64,000 nucleotides of DNA from positions 93,765,319-93,829,318 of the forward strand of contig CP136066.1 of NCBI GenBank assembly GCA_032622095.1, given 5' to 3'. The notes beneath the pieces are model-generated. The model was not told where the DNA came from, searched no databases, and saw nothing but the letters and a program-made list of their open reading frames with translations. The translations under genes and the position numbers were made by a program. Below are positions 1-11,711 of the stretch, piece by piece. Position 1 is the first letter of the stretch; every line of letters starts with the position of its first letter. This DNA is from Siphonodentalium dalli. Its lineage: Eukaryota; Mollusca; Scaphopoda; Gadilida; Siphonodentaliidae.

Positions 1-3000
1 CGGACCGATTTCCGATAACTGGACGCACAATCGACCGATTTCCGATTCCGATTCCGATGTTTATATATATTGTGCGTTTGTTCCCATACTGGACCTATAT
101 ACACCCAATGCACTCCCAACCCCTCATAGTTTCAAAGCCAAATACATCAAAGAAATATATACACATGTCGTGACAGTATTTCCGCCGACGTCGGTCGTGT
201 GCTGCCTTTGATGTATACCGGTAGTTGTTTTGACAAAGAGATCAAAGGTGCCGACTCAAAGTCACGTTACGACCGCATTTGGAACATCTGCACGCGGTGT
301 AAAAGTCTTGATTGAATACTTGTAAGTTGCGACGATGTATGGAAATGGTGACTTTTATGGTCAATGACTCAATGGAATGGTGATGATTATTAACTAAATT
401 TAAACTGATGGATAATAATTGGTGTGACAGCTGTCAGATTTGTCTGAGATTTCCCAAATTCCGATTGGTCACATCGCTTGTCTTTTAATAACTGGGAAGC
501 CTTTATAGTTCCGCCTAGTGAATTTTTTTTTTCCCCTCCAAATTCAACGTGGAACTAAGCATTTCATTAATCACTAAGTTTTATAACAATGGCGAATCGA
601 GGAGCTAAGAAAACAAGTACTATTTGGGAATATTTCTCTATATTGTCCCCATCGGACGAAAAGGCTAAATGTGATGTCTGCGAAGTTTTAATTTCCCGGG
701 GAGGGAAAAAAACAAAATTGTACACAACCACCAACCTGCGGCACCACTTAATGGCATGCCATCCGACCCAGTACAAACTGATGGAAACAAAACAGACGGA
801 ACACGAAGAAGGAAAAAAAAGGAAGCGATCAATTAGAAGGTGAAACGCCATCTACAACATCAGAACTCAAGAGGGTTCACCAAATGAAGTTAACTGATGT
901 TGTAAACAAAATGACCCCATGGCCGCCTACAGATAGCCGGACAGTACGCATGAACCAGAAGCTTGCCGAAATGATCGCGATAGACTTCGAACCTTTCTAC
1001 ATCACTGAACATGTTGGTTTCCAAAGATTCGTGGCAGCACTTGAGCCAAGATATAAGCTTCCTACACGACAGCACATAAGTTATAACATTATTCCAGACA
1101 TGTATAATAAAATCAAAGAGAGGATTAAAGTAGAGTTGGTTGAAATGAGTCACATCAGCGTCACGACTGATATCTGGTCTAGTGGTTCCACTTCTTTGAT
1201 GAGTCTCACGGGTCACTGGGTTGACAAACAATTCAACAGGAAGCGGTGTGTGCTCAATGCGTCGTCCTTTCCAGGAAGCCACACAGGAGAGGCAATATCT
1301 GACGAAATTGGCAGGATGTTATCTGAGTGGGATAAAGTGCTGGTTATTCTGAGAGACAACGCTGCGAACGCAGTTTCTGGTTGTCAATTGACCGGGATCT
1401 ATCATTTGGGATGTTTTACCCACACACTGCAGCTCGTAATTCATGATGCTATAAATGTACAATGATCTGTTATCGATATGTTGGCAATTAGTCGAAAGAT
1501 TGCGGGACATTTTAGTCGGTCGCCTCTGGCTAACTTTCACAAGAAACACGAGTTACCCGAGCACCATATAATACAGGACGTTTCTACTAGATGGAATAGC
1601 ACATATTATATGTTGGATCGCATTGTTGAGCAGCGACTTGCCTTGGTTGAGTATTCAAGCGATCATGATATACCAGTGATGACATCAAATCAATGGAATA
1701 TCGCACAAACGCTGCTAAAGACCCTGCGCAGATTTGAGCAGATGACTCAGGGAAATGTCAGAGGCAAGGGCGTCTTGCTCGTCCATCATTCCATCTACTT
1801 CACTTCTAATTAGTGTGCTCTCCTGTCACGATGATGACAGGGGAATCCAGACATTAACTGATTCGTTAAAGGCTTCATTGTTAAAGCGGACTGCTGATAT
1901 TGAAAACAACAAACTTTTGGTTCTCGCTACATTCGCAGATCCCAGATATAAAGCTGTTTTCTTTGCGGACAAAGATGGCTCAACAAACGATCAGTTAAAA
2001 AAATGGATTCAAGAAGGAGACATTACCGTGTGCACTGAGGAGCCTAGTAAAACTACGGGCAATACAGACTCTCAGAGCAATCCAGTGAATGCGGAAGACA
2101 CAACTCACGCAAGCACCAGTTTCGGAAAGAAAGCGGCAAAATGCTTACTCGATGATGACTACACTCGCCTACTTTCGGCAAAGGGGGCCACAACATGTCA
2201 TTCTAAGATCAGAACATTAGAGGACGAAGTCGCTGCATACAATTCCGAACCTTTGGTCGGCCGTGACGAGGACCCCCCTAGAGTGGTGGCGTATTAATAG
2301 AGTGAGATACCCCAGGCTAAGTAAATTTGCCAGCAAATACCTGGGTGCACCTCCTTCGAGCGTCGCAAGTGAACGTTTGTTCAGTGAAGCGGGGGACATT
2401 TACGAGGCTAAGCGTAATCGTCTCAATCCAGAGAAATGTGAAATGCTTTTGGTAATTAGGGGGAACTTGCCTCTATTAAACTTGGAGTACTGAGTGCGGG
2501 AGTTTTTGGTGTCCTTCAGTTGAATCTGTGACATTCTGTGTTGATTCATCTATAGGCTTATGTTCCTATGTTTTTGGACAGTGGACTGAAGTATATTCCT
2601 TTAAAGTTTAAAATTTGTGTTGACAGTGTCGGATGATATACTGCCATGTGTTTATTGTTTAATGTTTATAAATATAAACATATTTCCTAAATCGCCCTCT
2701 TTTGATATATTATGCAATGCCCCTCCTCATGTTGGTCGTTAGTGAAGAGTTCTGATCGCGACTGTACTCATCATTCAAGTTATTTCCATAGCATGATTGT
2801 GATGTCACATTGCACGCGCTCAACGGGGAACTCTCATCTAACGAGGTCAGCTTTTAAAGCTTCCTTTGAATCTATCTCTTGTCCACACGATTGACCCAAT
2901 ATCTTCATATAACACGGGACATGTCGGGCATGTGTATTGCCATGCTTATATATAATCATATCAGACTGTTTGGACGATCCAATAGCTTCCATTGAGCCTA

Positions 3001-3195
3001 TTACAACTGCGTTTTACATTCAATATTACGGTTGTATTACGTACTTTTGATAAAGCGTGCATATTGCGCTTAGACACTATAACGTTTTTATTTGTTTTGA
3101 CAATCGGTAAAAGCCGATGTTCAACTGCGAGGTACGATTAATATCCGATGGGCTATTATCGGCCGATTCCGATTCCGATTATCGGCACATCACTA
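1..3195 (+). mobile_element. Degenerate hAT transposon, 5' end outside the window
   Basis: The block contains a broken hAT transposase (589-2493) and ends at about 3195 in ATCGGCACATCACTA, which resembles a hAT right terminus (inverse of TAGTGATGTG). Both flanks of the coding region carry subterminal copies of CCGATTCCGATTCCGAT (about 30-60 and 3160-3180). The left terminal repeat is not visible, so the element must begin upstream and the target duplication cannot be checked. 844-883, 2494-3160 and the 5' 588 bp are non-coding element sequence. Confidence 0.7.
589..2493 (+). pseudogene. hAT-family transposase pseudogene (BED zinc finger, ZBED-like)
   Basis: The first frame (589-843) encodes a BED zinc finger with CxxC and a downstream H-x5-H in a Thr-Asn-Leu-Arg context. 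The second (884-1465) holds the RNase H-like core, including TTDIWSS with the first catalytic Asp and an RDNAANAV segment for the second. 1478-1813, 1755-2297 and 2263-2493 continue the core. The last carries the dimerisation region with SSVASERLFSEAGDI and the RNRLNPEKCEML tail typical of hAT. Breaks: a frameshift near an A run at about 815, an in-frame TGA at 1463-1465, a frame change around 1755-1813 and another near a C run at about 2275. With at least three frameshifts and one stop it cannot make an active enzyme. Family assignment is firm; subfamily is not. Confidence 0.85.
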
Positions 3196-3380
3196 AAACA
3201 GTTGATTAAAATTCATCATTGTGTGGCCATTTTGGGACATAATTCAACAAACCTCATTCTGTTTAGGCCTTATCTTCTCTGGAATATTTCTTTATTATCG
3301 AATTTCTATAGACACTTCTTCACATAGATACTATTTCTTTTTGTCCCCCGACGTTTCCGTCGGAGGACTATAGAAATGAC

Positions 3381-3935
3381 CCTCGTGCGTCCGTGCGTCC
3401 GTGCGTCCGTGTGTCCGTGCGTCCGAGATTGGGTACCTTCATGGTGTAATCAACTCCTCCTACAGTTTTAAACGTAGAGATTTGAAACTCTGGGATATTG
3501 TTCCTAACATGTTGGTGATTTGCAACATCTATAAAGCTAATCAAAAATATAATTTTTTCCATATTTTTGGGGGGGTTTTCGACTTAGAAAATTTGGAACA
3601 TTTTTGCCTTTTGGATGAGATTGGGTACCTTCATGGTGTAATCAACTCCTCCTACAGTTTTAAATGTAGAGATTTGAAACTCTGGGATATTGTTCCTAAC
3701 ATGTTGGTGATTTGCAACATCTATATAGCTAATCAAAAATATCATTTTTTCCATATTTTTGGGGGGTTTTCGACTTAGAAAATTTTGAACATTTTTGCCT
3801 TTTGGATGAGATTGGGTACCTTCATGGTGTAATCAACTCCTCCTACAGTTTTAAATGTAGAGATTTGAAACTCTGGGATATTGTTCCTAACATGTTGGTG
3901 ATTTGCAACATCTATATAGCTAATACAAAAATATC
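3381..3935 (+). repeat. GTGCGTCC short repeat plus three 191-bp tandem units
   Basis: A short GTGCGTCC array (3381-3424) leads into three near-identical units beginning at about 3425, 3617 and 3808, each opening with GAGATTGGGTACCTTCATGG. The unit length of 191-192 bp shifts frame, so the short open frames here are repeats of one another rather than genes. The array ends near 3935, followed by unassigned AT-rich sequence. Confidence 0.85.
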
Positions 3936-4100
3936 ATTTTTTTCGTGTTTGCATGCATTTGTTCATCGGGTTGTTTTGTCCAAGAAATTTTGCGGTGGTT
4001 TGCAACATCTATATACTGTATAACATTGTTGCAAATAGTATCCTACAAACAAATCCAATCATGAAGTTTACCACTCGAGTCGGGGGACATGTGGTCTGCG

Positions 4101-4350
4101 ACCTTTTATTTAGTTTAGTTTCTCAATATCCCAAATTGGCAGACGACACATTGCATAATTGAGGTTTCCAATGGGTATACATCACAATATTCACCATTTT
4201 GGAACTTCAATTTTAGTCTATGTCTCCCATAGCAGATGAGGCCATGCAGAATGAGGTCCACAGAGGGTGAATTTGGTGATGCTAGCCCTCTGTGTGGGAT
4301 AGCATCACAAAATTCACCCTCTGGGGACCTCATTCTGCAAATGACAGGCT
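4101..4350. mobile_element. GAGGTCC-hairpin MITE, copy 1
   Basis: The copy contains a left module (TTTCTCAATATCCCAAATTGG and onward) followed by a hairpin whose arms are GAATGAGGTCC..GGGTGAATTT and its complement AAATTCACCCTCTGGGGACC. The same module plus hairpin recurs at 10540-10925, 55150-55565, 58890-59310 and 63715-63945, and in halves at about 48120 and 49815. It has no coding capacity. Superfamily is unknown because clean termini are not visible. Confidence 0.75.
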
Positions 4351-4565
4351 TGTGGTTATGGGACCCTTTAGCACTTGTATTATGTGTTTGTTTGACTATC
4401 ATCTGCTTATATTTCCTGAACATCCCTCCAGATGAAATTGGGCAGGGAAATAAGCAATGCCATGGCAACATGTGGAATTTTAACCTTCCACAGCATTAAG
4501 TTTGTTGTGGGCCATTTTGTAATTTTGAGGGTTGTTTTAGAGTCTACAATAACTTATTTTTTCAG

Positions 4566-5114
4566 AGAGGGAACTGGAGGCCACAAGGCAGAGGTCAACC
4601 AAGGCCACCCTTAGATCTTCGGAATGAATCGCGTCCACCGATGCATGCACCAGTACCACTTATGGCTCAGGTGGATCAGGCAGAGAGAAACGCCATTGCT
4701 GAGAGAAACGCCCAGCAGCTGAATGCGCAGATGCAAATGATGAATCACCTGAATCAGAATGTGATGCAACTGCAGAATCAGAAGGCTTCTAATAATCAAC
4801 TCCATCAAAATCCCAACATGCTACTCAACCAAGGCTTACCCTCGAATCCAAATATTCCACTCAACCAAAGTGTACCTCTAAATCAGAATCCGCCACTTGG
4901 CCAAGGTGGACAGCTAAATAAGAACATGCTTCTTAACCAAGGTTTACCGCCGAATCAGAACATTCCACTCAACCAAGGTGTACATCCAAATCCAAATATG
5001 CCACCAAACCTAAGCGTACCACCTCCAAATGTAAACATGCCGCCCAATCAAGGTGGACCTACAAATCGAAACATGGAAATACAACAGATACAGCCCCAGA
5101 TTCCTCCACAGCAA
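4566..5114 (+). CDS. RBM33: RBM33-like gene, internal coding exon 1 of the window (RG/Gln/Asn/Pro-rich)
   Basis: The acceptor is TTTTTTCAG|AGAGGG and the donor CAGCAA|GTGAGT; the exon opens and closes in phase 0 (183 codons). It starts with an RG-type stretch (RGNWRPQGRGQPRPP), then a Gln/Asn-rich helix-like part and a series of degenerate repeats of about 15 residues built on NxNxPLNQGxPxN. I assign the gene to RBM33 because of the exon 5-6 basic coil and the C-terminal RRM. Human RBM33 is a nuclear RNA-binding protein described as an m6A reader partner of ALKBH5 and as an export factor for GC-rich RNAs. The acidic N-terminal part expected for RBM33 must lie upstream of the window. The open frame running past 5114 to 5213 is intronic repeat sequence. 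Confidence 0.75.
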
Positions 5115-5371
5115 GTGAGTTCTGATGTTTTTTTCGAAGAGAAATACTGGATTGACTTTGTCAGTCTGTCCAGTCATCCATCCAGGCATATATCTCATCC
5201 ATGGGTTATTTGATCTGAATGCACTTGTTTGTCATGCTGGGAGGTTACACTGCGTCACAACAAAATAATGTTAATCAGTTCACACACTTGTGTTGTTTTA
5301 TCTATGTGCTTGTTTTCGTAGAACTGTAATTCAAGGCGGAGTGTTATTGGTTACTGTTGGTTCAGTGAGTA

Positions 5372-5721
5372 CAGGGACCAGTCAAGAGGTTTCAAATTGG
5401 GAGAAGTAATTTCTCCCTGATTGGTTGTTAGGTAGAAATGGACTATTATCAGGGAGAAGTAACAATGACTGATGTTCAATTTACAATCTCACATCACCCT
5501 TCTATGGTCCAATAAGTGTTATGCAACACAAGAGCCCATTTATAAACCATTATAGTGAGTAAGAACACCATTATAATCAGTATATATACTTTAAATATGC
5601 TATTGGGACATATGCATACTGGTATATGAGAGAGGTCACTTCTCCCTGTGACAAAAATAGAGGGAAGTGTCACATTTTAAGGAGAAGTAGTCTCCTAAGT
5701 CGCCCTCTAAGCTGGTCCCTG
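5372..5721. mobile_element. CAGGGACCAG-ended MITE
   Basis: The element starts with CAGGGACCAG and ends with CTGGTCCCTG, with internal GGAGAAGT/ACTTCTCC motifs. Similar internal sequence occurs at 19636-19730, and a related left end (CAGGGACCAGCCGAGATGG) at 44670. No clear target duplication is visible, so the superfamily is open (the terminus looks hAT-like). Confidence 0.6.
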
Positions 5722-5798
5722 TGCGAGCGACAACACCCAGTCACTGGAAATTATTTTATGAAGTTATAACGATAAAGGCATGTATATTTGAACATATA

Positions 5799-5940
5799 CA
5801 GTAATGCCTGAAGTATATGACCTTTTAACCACAGCAGAATTATGGGAAAACTTTCAGGATTTAGTCGAAAATATGGCTTGTTGCCATTTATCGGAAAGCT
5901 CTCATCAAGGTTTTCAGGTCAATTATTTAGGAAATTACTG
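5799..5940. mobile_element. Tc1/mariner-like hairpin MITE (CAGTAATGCC family), internally deleted copy
   Basis: It is flanked by TA on both sides, with ends CAGTAATGCC and GGAAATTACTG. The internal sequence carries ATATGGCTTGTTGCCATTTA, the hairpin signature of the family. Compare the intact copy at 61455-61635. 5941-6849 is intron sequence in which I recognise nothing else. Confidence 0.75.
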
Positions 5941-6849
5941 TATGCATCACCAGTGACAACTGAAGGTATTATGGGACAAATAGCTGATTGAAAAAAATCT
6001 TACTACTCGTTTGAGCAAAATTAGAATGTTCATCTCTGGATTGTTCAAAGTCTATACCCGTTTCCTGGACAACTGGATAAATTTGGCATAGAAATAGAGC
6101 TTATCGTTCCACCGATACGAGGAGAGCAACTTTCAGTGATTATTTTTCTGGTGTTTGTTAGAAAATTACATAATTCTACTTGCCGATCTGACTTATTTTC
6201 TCTTTCTGCTCCTCGAATTACAGTACAACGAAAACATGTACATATATTTACTTCTGTTCGCCAACAATTAATCACTAACTAGTGGAGCATGCACACATGC
6301 TGTGCCCCGAATTTGCTATTCATCGATCGGCTACATAACACTAAGAATAATTTATGTAACGGCAAGCAATGGCTCCGGTGGAGTATTTAGTATTATCATG
6401 GATTGTGCAATCTTGTCTGGATTCTGGCCCACATAGCCAACATGACGTCAATGACGTCATGATCCATGCCATGATTCTTCTCTGATTTTCATTAAGCTAA
6501 CTAACAAAATTGGTCTAAATGAAACTAATATGCCTAAATCACATGGGAACTCTTCTTGACAATTTATTTTCATCTCGTTGGTCCACTGCCGATTCCGCAA
6601 TTTTACAATCTCCAGACAGTTACTAACCAGAAGTCAGTTGTCATTTCACAAAAAAATGTACACGCCACCGGAATTTGGCTCATCGCTATAGAAAATATAG
6701 AAACAATTATATGACATCATCATTCACCTGCGCCTAAGGTATAAGCACCAATGCGCGCTTCGCACACTTATGGTTGCTATTATAGTGAAAAACACTTGAA
6801 TGTAGCGCGACTCTTTCTATCAACTTGCAATGTATTATTCTTTCAACAG

Positions 6850-7489
6850 TTGCAACAACAAAGCGACCAGAAATTCAATTTGATGGAGCCTGAACATGGC
6901 CAACCGTTTGGTGACTTTGCCAACAGAAATGTTGGTATTAATCAAAGGACAAACCTTCCACCGAATCAGAATATTCAGCAAGCGGCAAGCAATCAGAATG
7001 CACCAATGAAAACACAAGAAAACCTTCAGCTGATGGCTCAGGGTCAGCCACGTTTTCCGAATTCGGAACATCAGCGACAACATGACCAACGTTTACCTAA
7101 TAACCAGCAGCAGCAACCTCAGCACCAACTTACCAACCGAGGGTTTAACACGCAGGAGCAGGAAAGGGGGAACTATTATGGAGAATCAAATGTCAGAAGC
7201 GTGTTTGGTCAAAGAGATACCTATGGTGATGATCAGCATCCAGTTCATGACACAAAAATGGGTCCGGAAAGGAAACAGATGGGACGCCAACAGCATGGAC
7301 CAGATATGAGCCGCCGTCCGCCAATGATTGGAGATAATTTCGATAGAGGGGACTGGAAATATACAGATGCGCAGACTAATAATCAGCATCATGACATTAA
7401 GCCTCTGATCGGCAGTCAGTCGAGACAGGGTCAGAACATGCCCCCATTCACGGAGACTGAGGATAAAGGTGGTGATCCTCATCGGCAAG
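6850..7489 (+). CDS. RBM33: RBM33-like gene, coding exon 2 (Gln/Asn/Arg-rich low complexity)
   Basis: The acceptor is TCTTTCAACAG|TTGCAACAAC. The exon enters in phase 0 and leaves with one extra base before GTGATATAT, giving 640 nt. The encoded segment is rich in Gln, Asn and His with scattered Arg-Pro (for example NNQQQQPQHQLTNRG and SRRPPMIGDN). It has no folded domain that I recognise and fits the long disordered middle of RBM33 proteins. The donor is weaker than the others; reading through it hits a stop at 7498-7500, so splicing is needed. Confidence 0.7.
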
Positions 7490-7534
7490 GTGATATATAA
7501 AATATAAATATTTGATTAATATGTTGTTTGTTGA

Positions 7535-7797
7535 CCCTTTCATGATGGGAGCAGCACTGGTGCAGCATTAAAGATCCTGTGCCAGTGCATTCTCTTATAT
7601 ATGAAGTCTCCCATATGGAGCATCGCAATGCTCACATATATAAGAGACTGCACTGGCTTACAAGGTCAAGGTAAATACTGTTAGGCCAATGTATTCTCTT
7701 AAATATGCGAGGCTACCAATGGGAGACTCGCATATATAAGAGAATGCATTGGCACAGAGTTTTCACAAAATTTCAGGAAGCTCCAGTCATGGAAGGG
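7535..7797. mobile_element. TTAA-type MITE with double GCATTCTC hairpin
   Basis: The ends are CCCTTTCATGA and TCATGGAAGGG, flanked by TTGA (a one-base change from TTAA) and TTAA. Inside are two consecutive hairpins with the arm GTGCATTCTCTTATATATG, separated by GGTCAAGG. The TTAA flanks and CCC/GGG ends are piggyBac-like. Similar copies are listed separately. Confidence 0.75.
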
Positions 7798-8439
7798 TTA
7801 AAGATATGGATGGCCTTCGCGATGGGTATTGTTGTTAAAAATGTCACATCCTTTAAAACTGCCATTAACAGACAGAATATTAAAATATAGACAGATTGTG
7901 TTTTTATACCAATCATAAATATCACAAACATAACATGTTATTGTCAAGATCGTGTGCCTTGTTAGTAAAAAAAAGTTATATTATGACACAGTAGTGTGTA
8001 AAGAGTGTGCGATACGCAAAACACTCAACACCGGAGAAACCCCACTATGGAACTTTGGTTAAAATTGACACCATATTGTTTACAACTTACCAATATAGTG
8101 CACGCTAATCCTTGCACACTCAAGATTTCAGTGTTGAATGGGTCACCGTTTCATGTTTGATGATTGCACAATTTTCTATAAACTGAACACCTCTCTAAAC
8201 CTAACAAAATGTCAGTCAGAAGGGTGCTCGGCATGGAGAGGTTTTACTGTATATGGAATTTTGAATTTGTGACCTTCCATGAGATAAAGGTGCAAGTTTG
8301 TCTGACTTTTTGTATGTAAAATGTTACAAACAAAATGTCGACCAACATGATTTAATGGTTTAATGGTAAATTCTGTTTTCCATGAAAGCCATCACATCCA
8401 AAAATTAATGAATTTTCTTCCATCCATGCTTTCTCCCAG

Positions 8440-8573
8440 AGTTAATAGCTCAAGAATGCTGTGCTTGTGCAGCATTAAGGACCATGTTCCAGTGCATTTT
8501 CTTATATATGTGAGTCTCTCTGCATTGGCGCAGGGTTTTTGCAAAATTTCAGGAATCTCCAGTCATGGAAGGG
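8440..8573. mobile_element. Truncated TTAA/GCATTCTC MITE
   Basis: It carries a left part (TGCAGCATTAAGGACC), one collapsed hairpin arm and the family right end (CCAGTCATGGAAGGG) followed by TTAA at 8574-8577. The left terminus and second hairpin are missing. The intron on either side (7798-8439 and 8578-8660) shows nothing else. Confidence 0.65.
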
Positions 8574-8660
8574 TTAATGGCCCTCTCTCTAACGAACCAT
8601 GTATCAGACGTTAAATTTTTTGAACAATTATCCATTGTGTTTATGTATTTTATTTTGCAG

Positions 8661-9813
8661 AGCAACAAAAGCAAAATTTCAAACAGCATGATCCACGGTT
8701 ACATGGGAATAGAGGTATGCACCACCAAAATGGTCCGAACATCAGTAGAAATACAAATAAGAAAAGTCTCCTAGGTGAGATTCCACCTCAATTAAAATCG
8801 ACATATCAGAACAACCGAGGTCGAGGTCAACCCCGTGGTCGAGCGAAATATCCTCACAACCAACAGTGGAATAGCCGACAAAATGAACAGCCATACGATT
8901 CTCAGGAATTTCATTCGCCACCTCATGACACTCACTTTCAGAATGATGTGCATAAAGAGAGATTTGTTAAACACGAAGAAAGGGTCGCGCAAAGTTATTC
9001 AAAACCAAATCAGGATAGAAATGTGCAAATTACACAGAAAACTGAAGGTAGACAGGTTCATGTTTATAAGCTGCCTGATGAGAATGTGAACCAGTTTAAC
9101 CAGAATCCGAGAGAAAGTCAGCAATATACAAATAGGACTCAAGGAGACAAATTCAATAAAAATAGTGGTTATCAGGTAGAGAACACACAAGATCATCGAC
9201 AGTTTAACCAAGGTGATAATCAGTTTAGTGCTAATCCTAATCCTGGAGTTAATAATTCCCATTTCAATAAGAACCAGAGGAATATTGGAGAGAATCAAGG
9301 ATTTGGTGATGTTCAAAATCAAGAATTTAGTCCTAATCAGAACAGACAGCCTAAAAAGTTTAACCAAGGCTGGCAGCAAAGAGATGAATCTGGTGAAAAT
9401 ATGCAGCCCTCAGATTCAGGGCCTCATCAGTTTAATCCACAAGAGATGCAGCAGCAGAACCACCAGAATTGGCAACAACAGGACAGGCCTCAAAAGAGGC
9501 AAAATGTACAACGTGGCAGAGGCGCTAGGAATGTTCAAAACCGAGGGAGAAATCAACAAAAGCAATTTGTAAACCAGAGGCAGCAAAATGTTCACAATTT
9601 CCAACAAAACGCACCTGATTTCCAGCAAAATGTCAACAATGTGCAACAAATTGAGCAGTTTGAGTTCCCATCACCTTCTGTTCCACGTCACAGTACACCA
9701 GAGGCAAAGCAGCAGCCAAATTTATATAGTATTGATCCCAATGATGATATTTATGAGCAGGATGAGACAGAACATGTTCCTACTGCAGAAGTTAACCAGC
9801 CAACCATAGACAG
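8661..9813 (+). CDS. RBM33: RBM33-like gene, coding exon 3 (large Gln/Asn-rich exon)
   Basis: The acceptor is TATTTTGCAG|AGCAACAAA; its first two bases complete the Glu codon left by exon 2. The donor is GACAG|GTAAGT, leaving two bases of an Arg codon. The 1153-nt exon stays open well upstream of the first Met at 8717. It encodes a disordered Asn/Gln-rich stretch with RG clusters (NNRGRGQPRGRAKYP near the start, QRGRGARNVQNRGRNQQ near 9510-9560), ending in an acidic patch (SIDPNDDIYEQDETEH). RG/RGG clusters are consistent with RNA contact. AT-rich shadow frames on both strands are ignored. Confidence 0.8.
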
Positions 9814-9996
9814 GTAAGTTGTTACCCAAACAATGTAATTCTTGGTATCAAAAATGTTGTTTGATATGTATAGGTCTGTCCAGAGTTAAATATATGTCAG
9901 GCAATTGATTTGAGTCCACCCTTGGGTTTCTGTCAATTTTCTGTTTAAAACTGTGTGATAAATCTCTGCCAGTATTTAAAGATCTATTCAGGTTAA

Positions 9997-10228
9997 ATTT
10001 TTACGAAAAAACCCTGTGCCAATGCATACTCTTATATATGCGAGTCGCCCATAGGGCGCCTGACATATATAAGAGAATGCATTGGCCTAATAATAATTAT
10101 GTTGACCTTCTAAGCCAGTGCATTCTCTAATATATGCGAGGCTCCCCATGGGATATTTGCATATATAAGAGAATGCACTGGCACAGGGTCTTTAATGCTG
10201 CATCAGTGCAGCTCCCGTCATGAAAGGG
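9997..10228. mobile_element. TTAA-type MITE with double GCATTCTC hairpin
   Basis: It is flanked by TTAA at 9993-9996 and 10229-10232. The right end is GTCATGAAAGGG; the left end has lost the canonical CCCTTTCATG. Two hairpins are intact: 10015-10085 and 10115-10185, each with arms of about 25 bp. Confidence 0.75.
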
Positions 10229-10539
10229 TTAAACAGTTGAAGGGTTCTGGCAATGTTTTATATATCATGTGTGCGATGTAAAATAAGAGATTAATTGGGA
10301 AATGTTTGGAACAAGAAGTGCTGCACGAAGGACAATATTTTATTTGATATTGAATTTTCGATGTATTTATTTCATATCGTTTGATGTTTAGATTGATAAC
10401 AAATATTATTTCCTTAATTTTTCAATAACAGTGATATTCTATAGTATTTATAGTTTAGTTTATGTGTCATATTTAATTTTCAATATTTCAACAAAACAAA
10501 GAATAGAACTAAGTTCAAGCCTTGAAATAGTGTGTCTGT

Positions 10540-10925
10540 CATTTGCAAATGAGGTCCCCAGAAGGTGAATTTAGTGACTCTATCCCACACAGCAGGTTAG
10601 AATCACTAAATTCACCCTCTGCTTAGGCCTCATCTTCTGGGAAGAGTCTACAGTCTCAAATTAACATTGTTTTTAGCTACTTTTTCCCTTCTGTTGAGTT
10701 TCTATATCCCCAAATTTGCAGAAGATAAAATGTATAATTGAGCTGACTAATGTGTGAACATCACCAGCTTCAACTTGGGAACTTCAATCTGATCCTAGGT
10801 CTCCCATAGCAGTTGAATCCTCAACAGAAAGAGGTTCCCAGAGAGTAAATTTGGTGATGCTAGCCCTCCATGCGAGATAGCCTCCATAAATTCACCCTCT
10901 GGGGACCTCATTCTGCAAATGACAG
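10540..10925. mobile_element. GAGGTCC-hairpin MITE, copy 2 (two hairpins)
   Basis: Hairpin one (about 10548-10630) and hairpin two (about 10828-10920) flank the family's left module (TTTCTATATCCCCAAATTTG and onward). Arms pair as AGGTCCCCAGAAGGTGAATTT with its complement. 10233-10539 and 10926-11270 are AT-rich intron without recognisable content. Confidence 0.75.
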
Positions 10926-11271
10926 ACACACTGTTTCAAGGGTTGACTAAGTTAAATAAGATTTTTATGTTGTTGTAGCTGGATGTCTGGAATACATCTT
11001 TAACAGGAAATATTGACATATTTTAAAGTTATCCTACAAGCACTAAATATCCTGGGCGTTGAATGTCTGATTATTCTTTTTCGGAGCTGATCTGGCTACT
11101 GCTATCAACCGTTATCATAAGAAAGTATGCATGAAGGGAACGTGGTCTAATGTTCACTGAAGCATTTTAAACCACTATTTGTTGATAAAATGTCTCAAGG
11201 GAAATTCTACTTGTTTAATCTGTGACTGTAAATCATAGCAGGAGTATCAGAATCCACGCTGGCCAAAATTA

Positions 11272-11484
11272 CAGTTATGCCCGAAGTATATAACCCTTTA
11301 ACCACAGCAGAATTACGGGAAATTTTTCAGGATTTAGTTGGAAATATGGCTTTTTGCCATTCATCGGAAAGCTCTCACCGACAGCTTTCCGATGAATGGC
11401 AGCAAGCCATATTTCCGACTAAATCCTGAAAAATTTCCCATAATTCTGCTGTGGTTTAGGGGTCGACTATTTGGGACATTACTA
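11272..11484. mobile_element. Tc1/mariner-like hairpin MITE
   Basis: TA precedes CAGTTATGCCCG at the left; the right end reads GGGACATTACTA. The central palindrome (11340-11430) pairs GAAATATGGCTTTTTGCC with GGCAGCAAGCCATATTTC. The copy is slightly decayed. Confidence 0.75.
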
Positions 11485-11711
11485 TATTTATTTTGCCCAT
11501 TTCTGAAATGTCCATTGTTCAGAATTTTTAACCAGATTGAGAAATGATGCCATAATAGCCAATCATCAATGTTTTAATAAGTAAGCATGTGACCGTCTGA
11601 TAAATTGTTATCTAAACATACATGGGCAAGCAACTGCTGATTAACCATTAATAAGTGTTATGGGTTTTAGATATCTGGTGATATTATGAGAATGTGAATT
11701 CTGGCATCTAG

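Noticed and set aside
5115..5213. Extension of exon 1 to 5213
   Set aside because: This part matches the dispersed repeat near 16990; the GTGAGT donor at 5115 joins in phase to exon 2.
8835..9649. Several alternative frames over exon 3, both strands
   Set aside because: Shadows of a long Gln/Asn-rich exon with biased codons (CAA, CAG, AAT).
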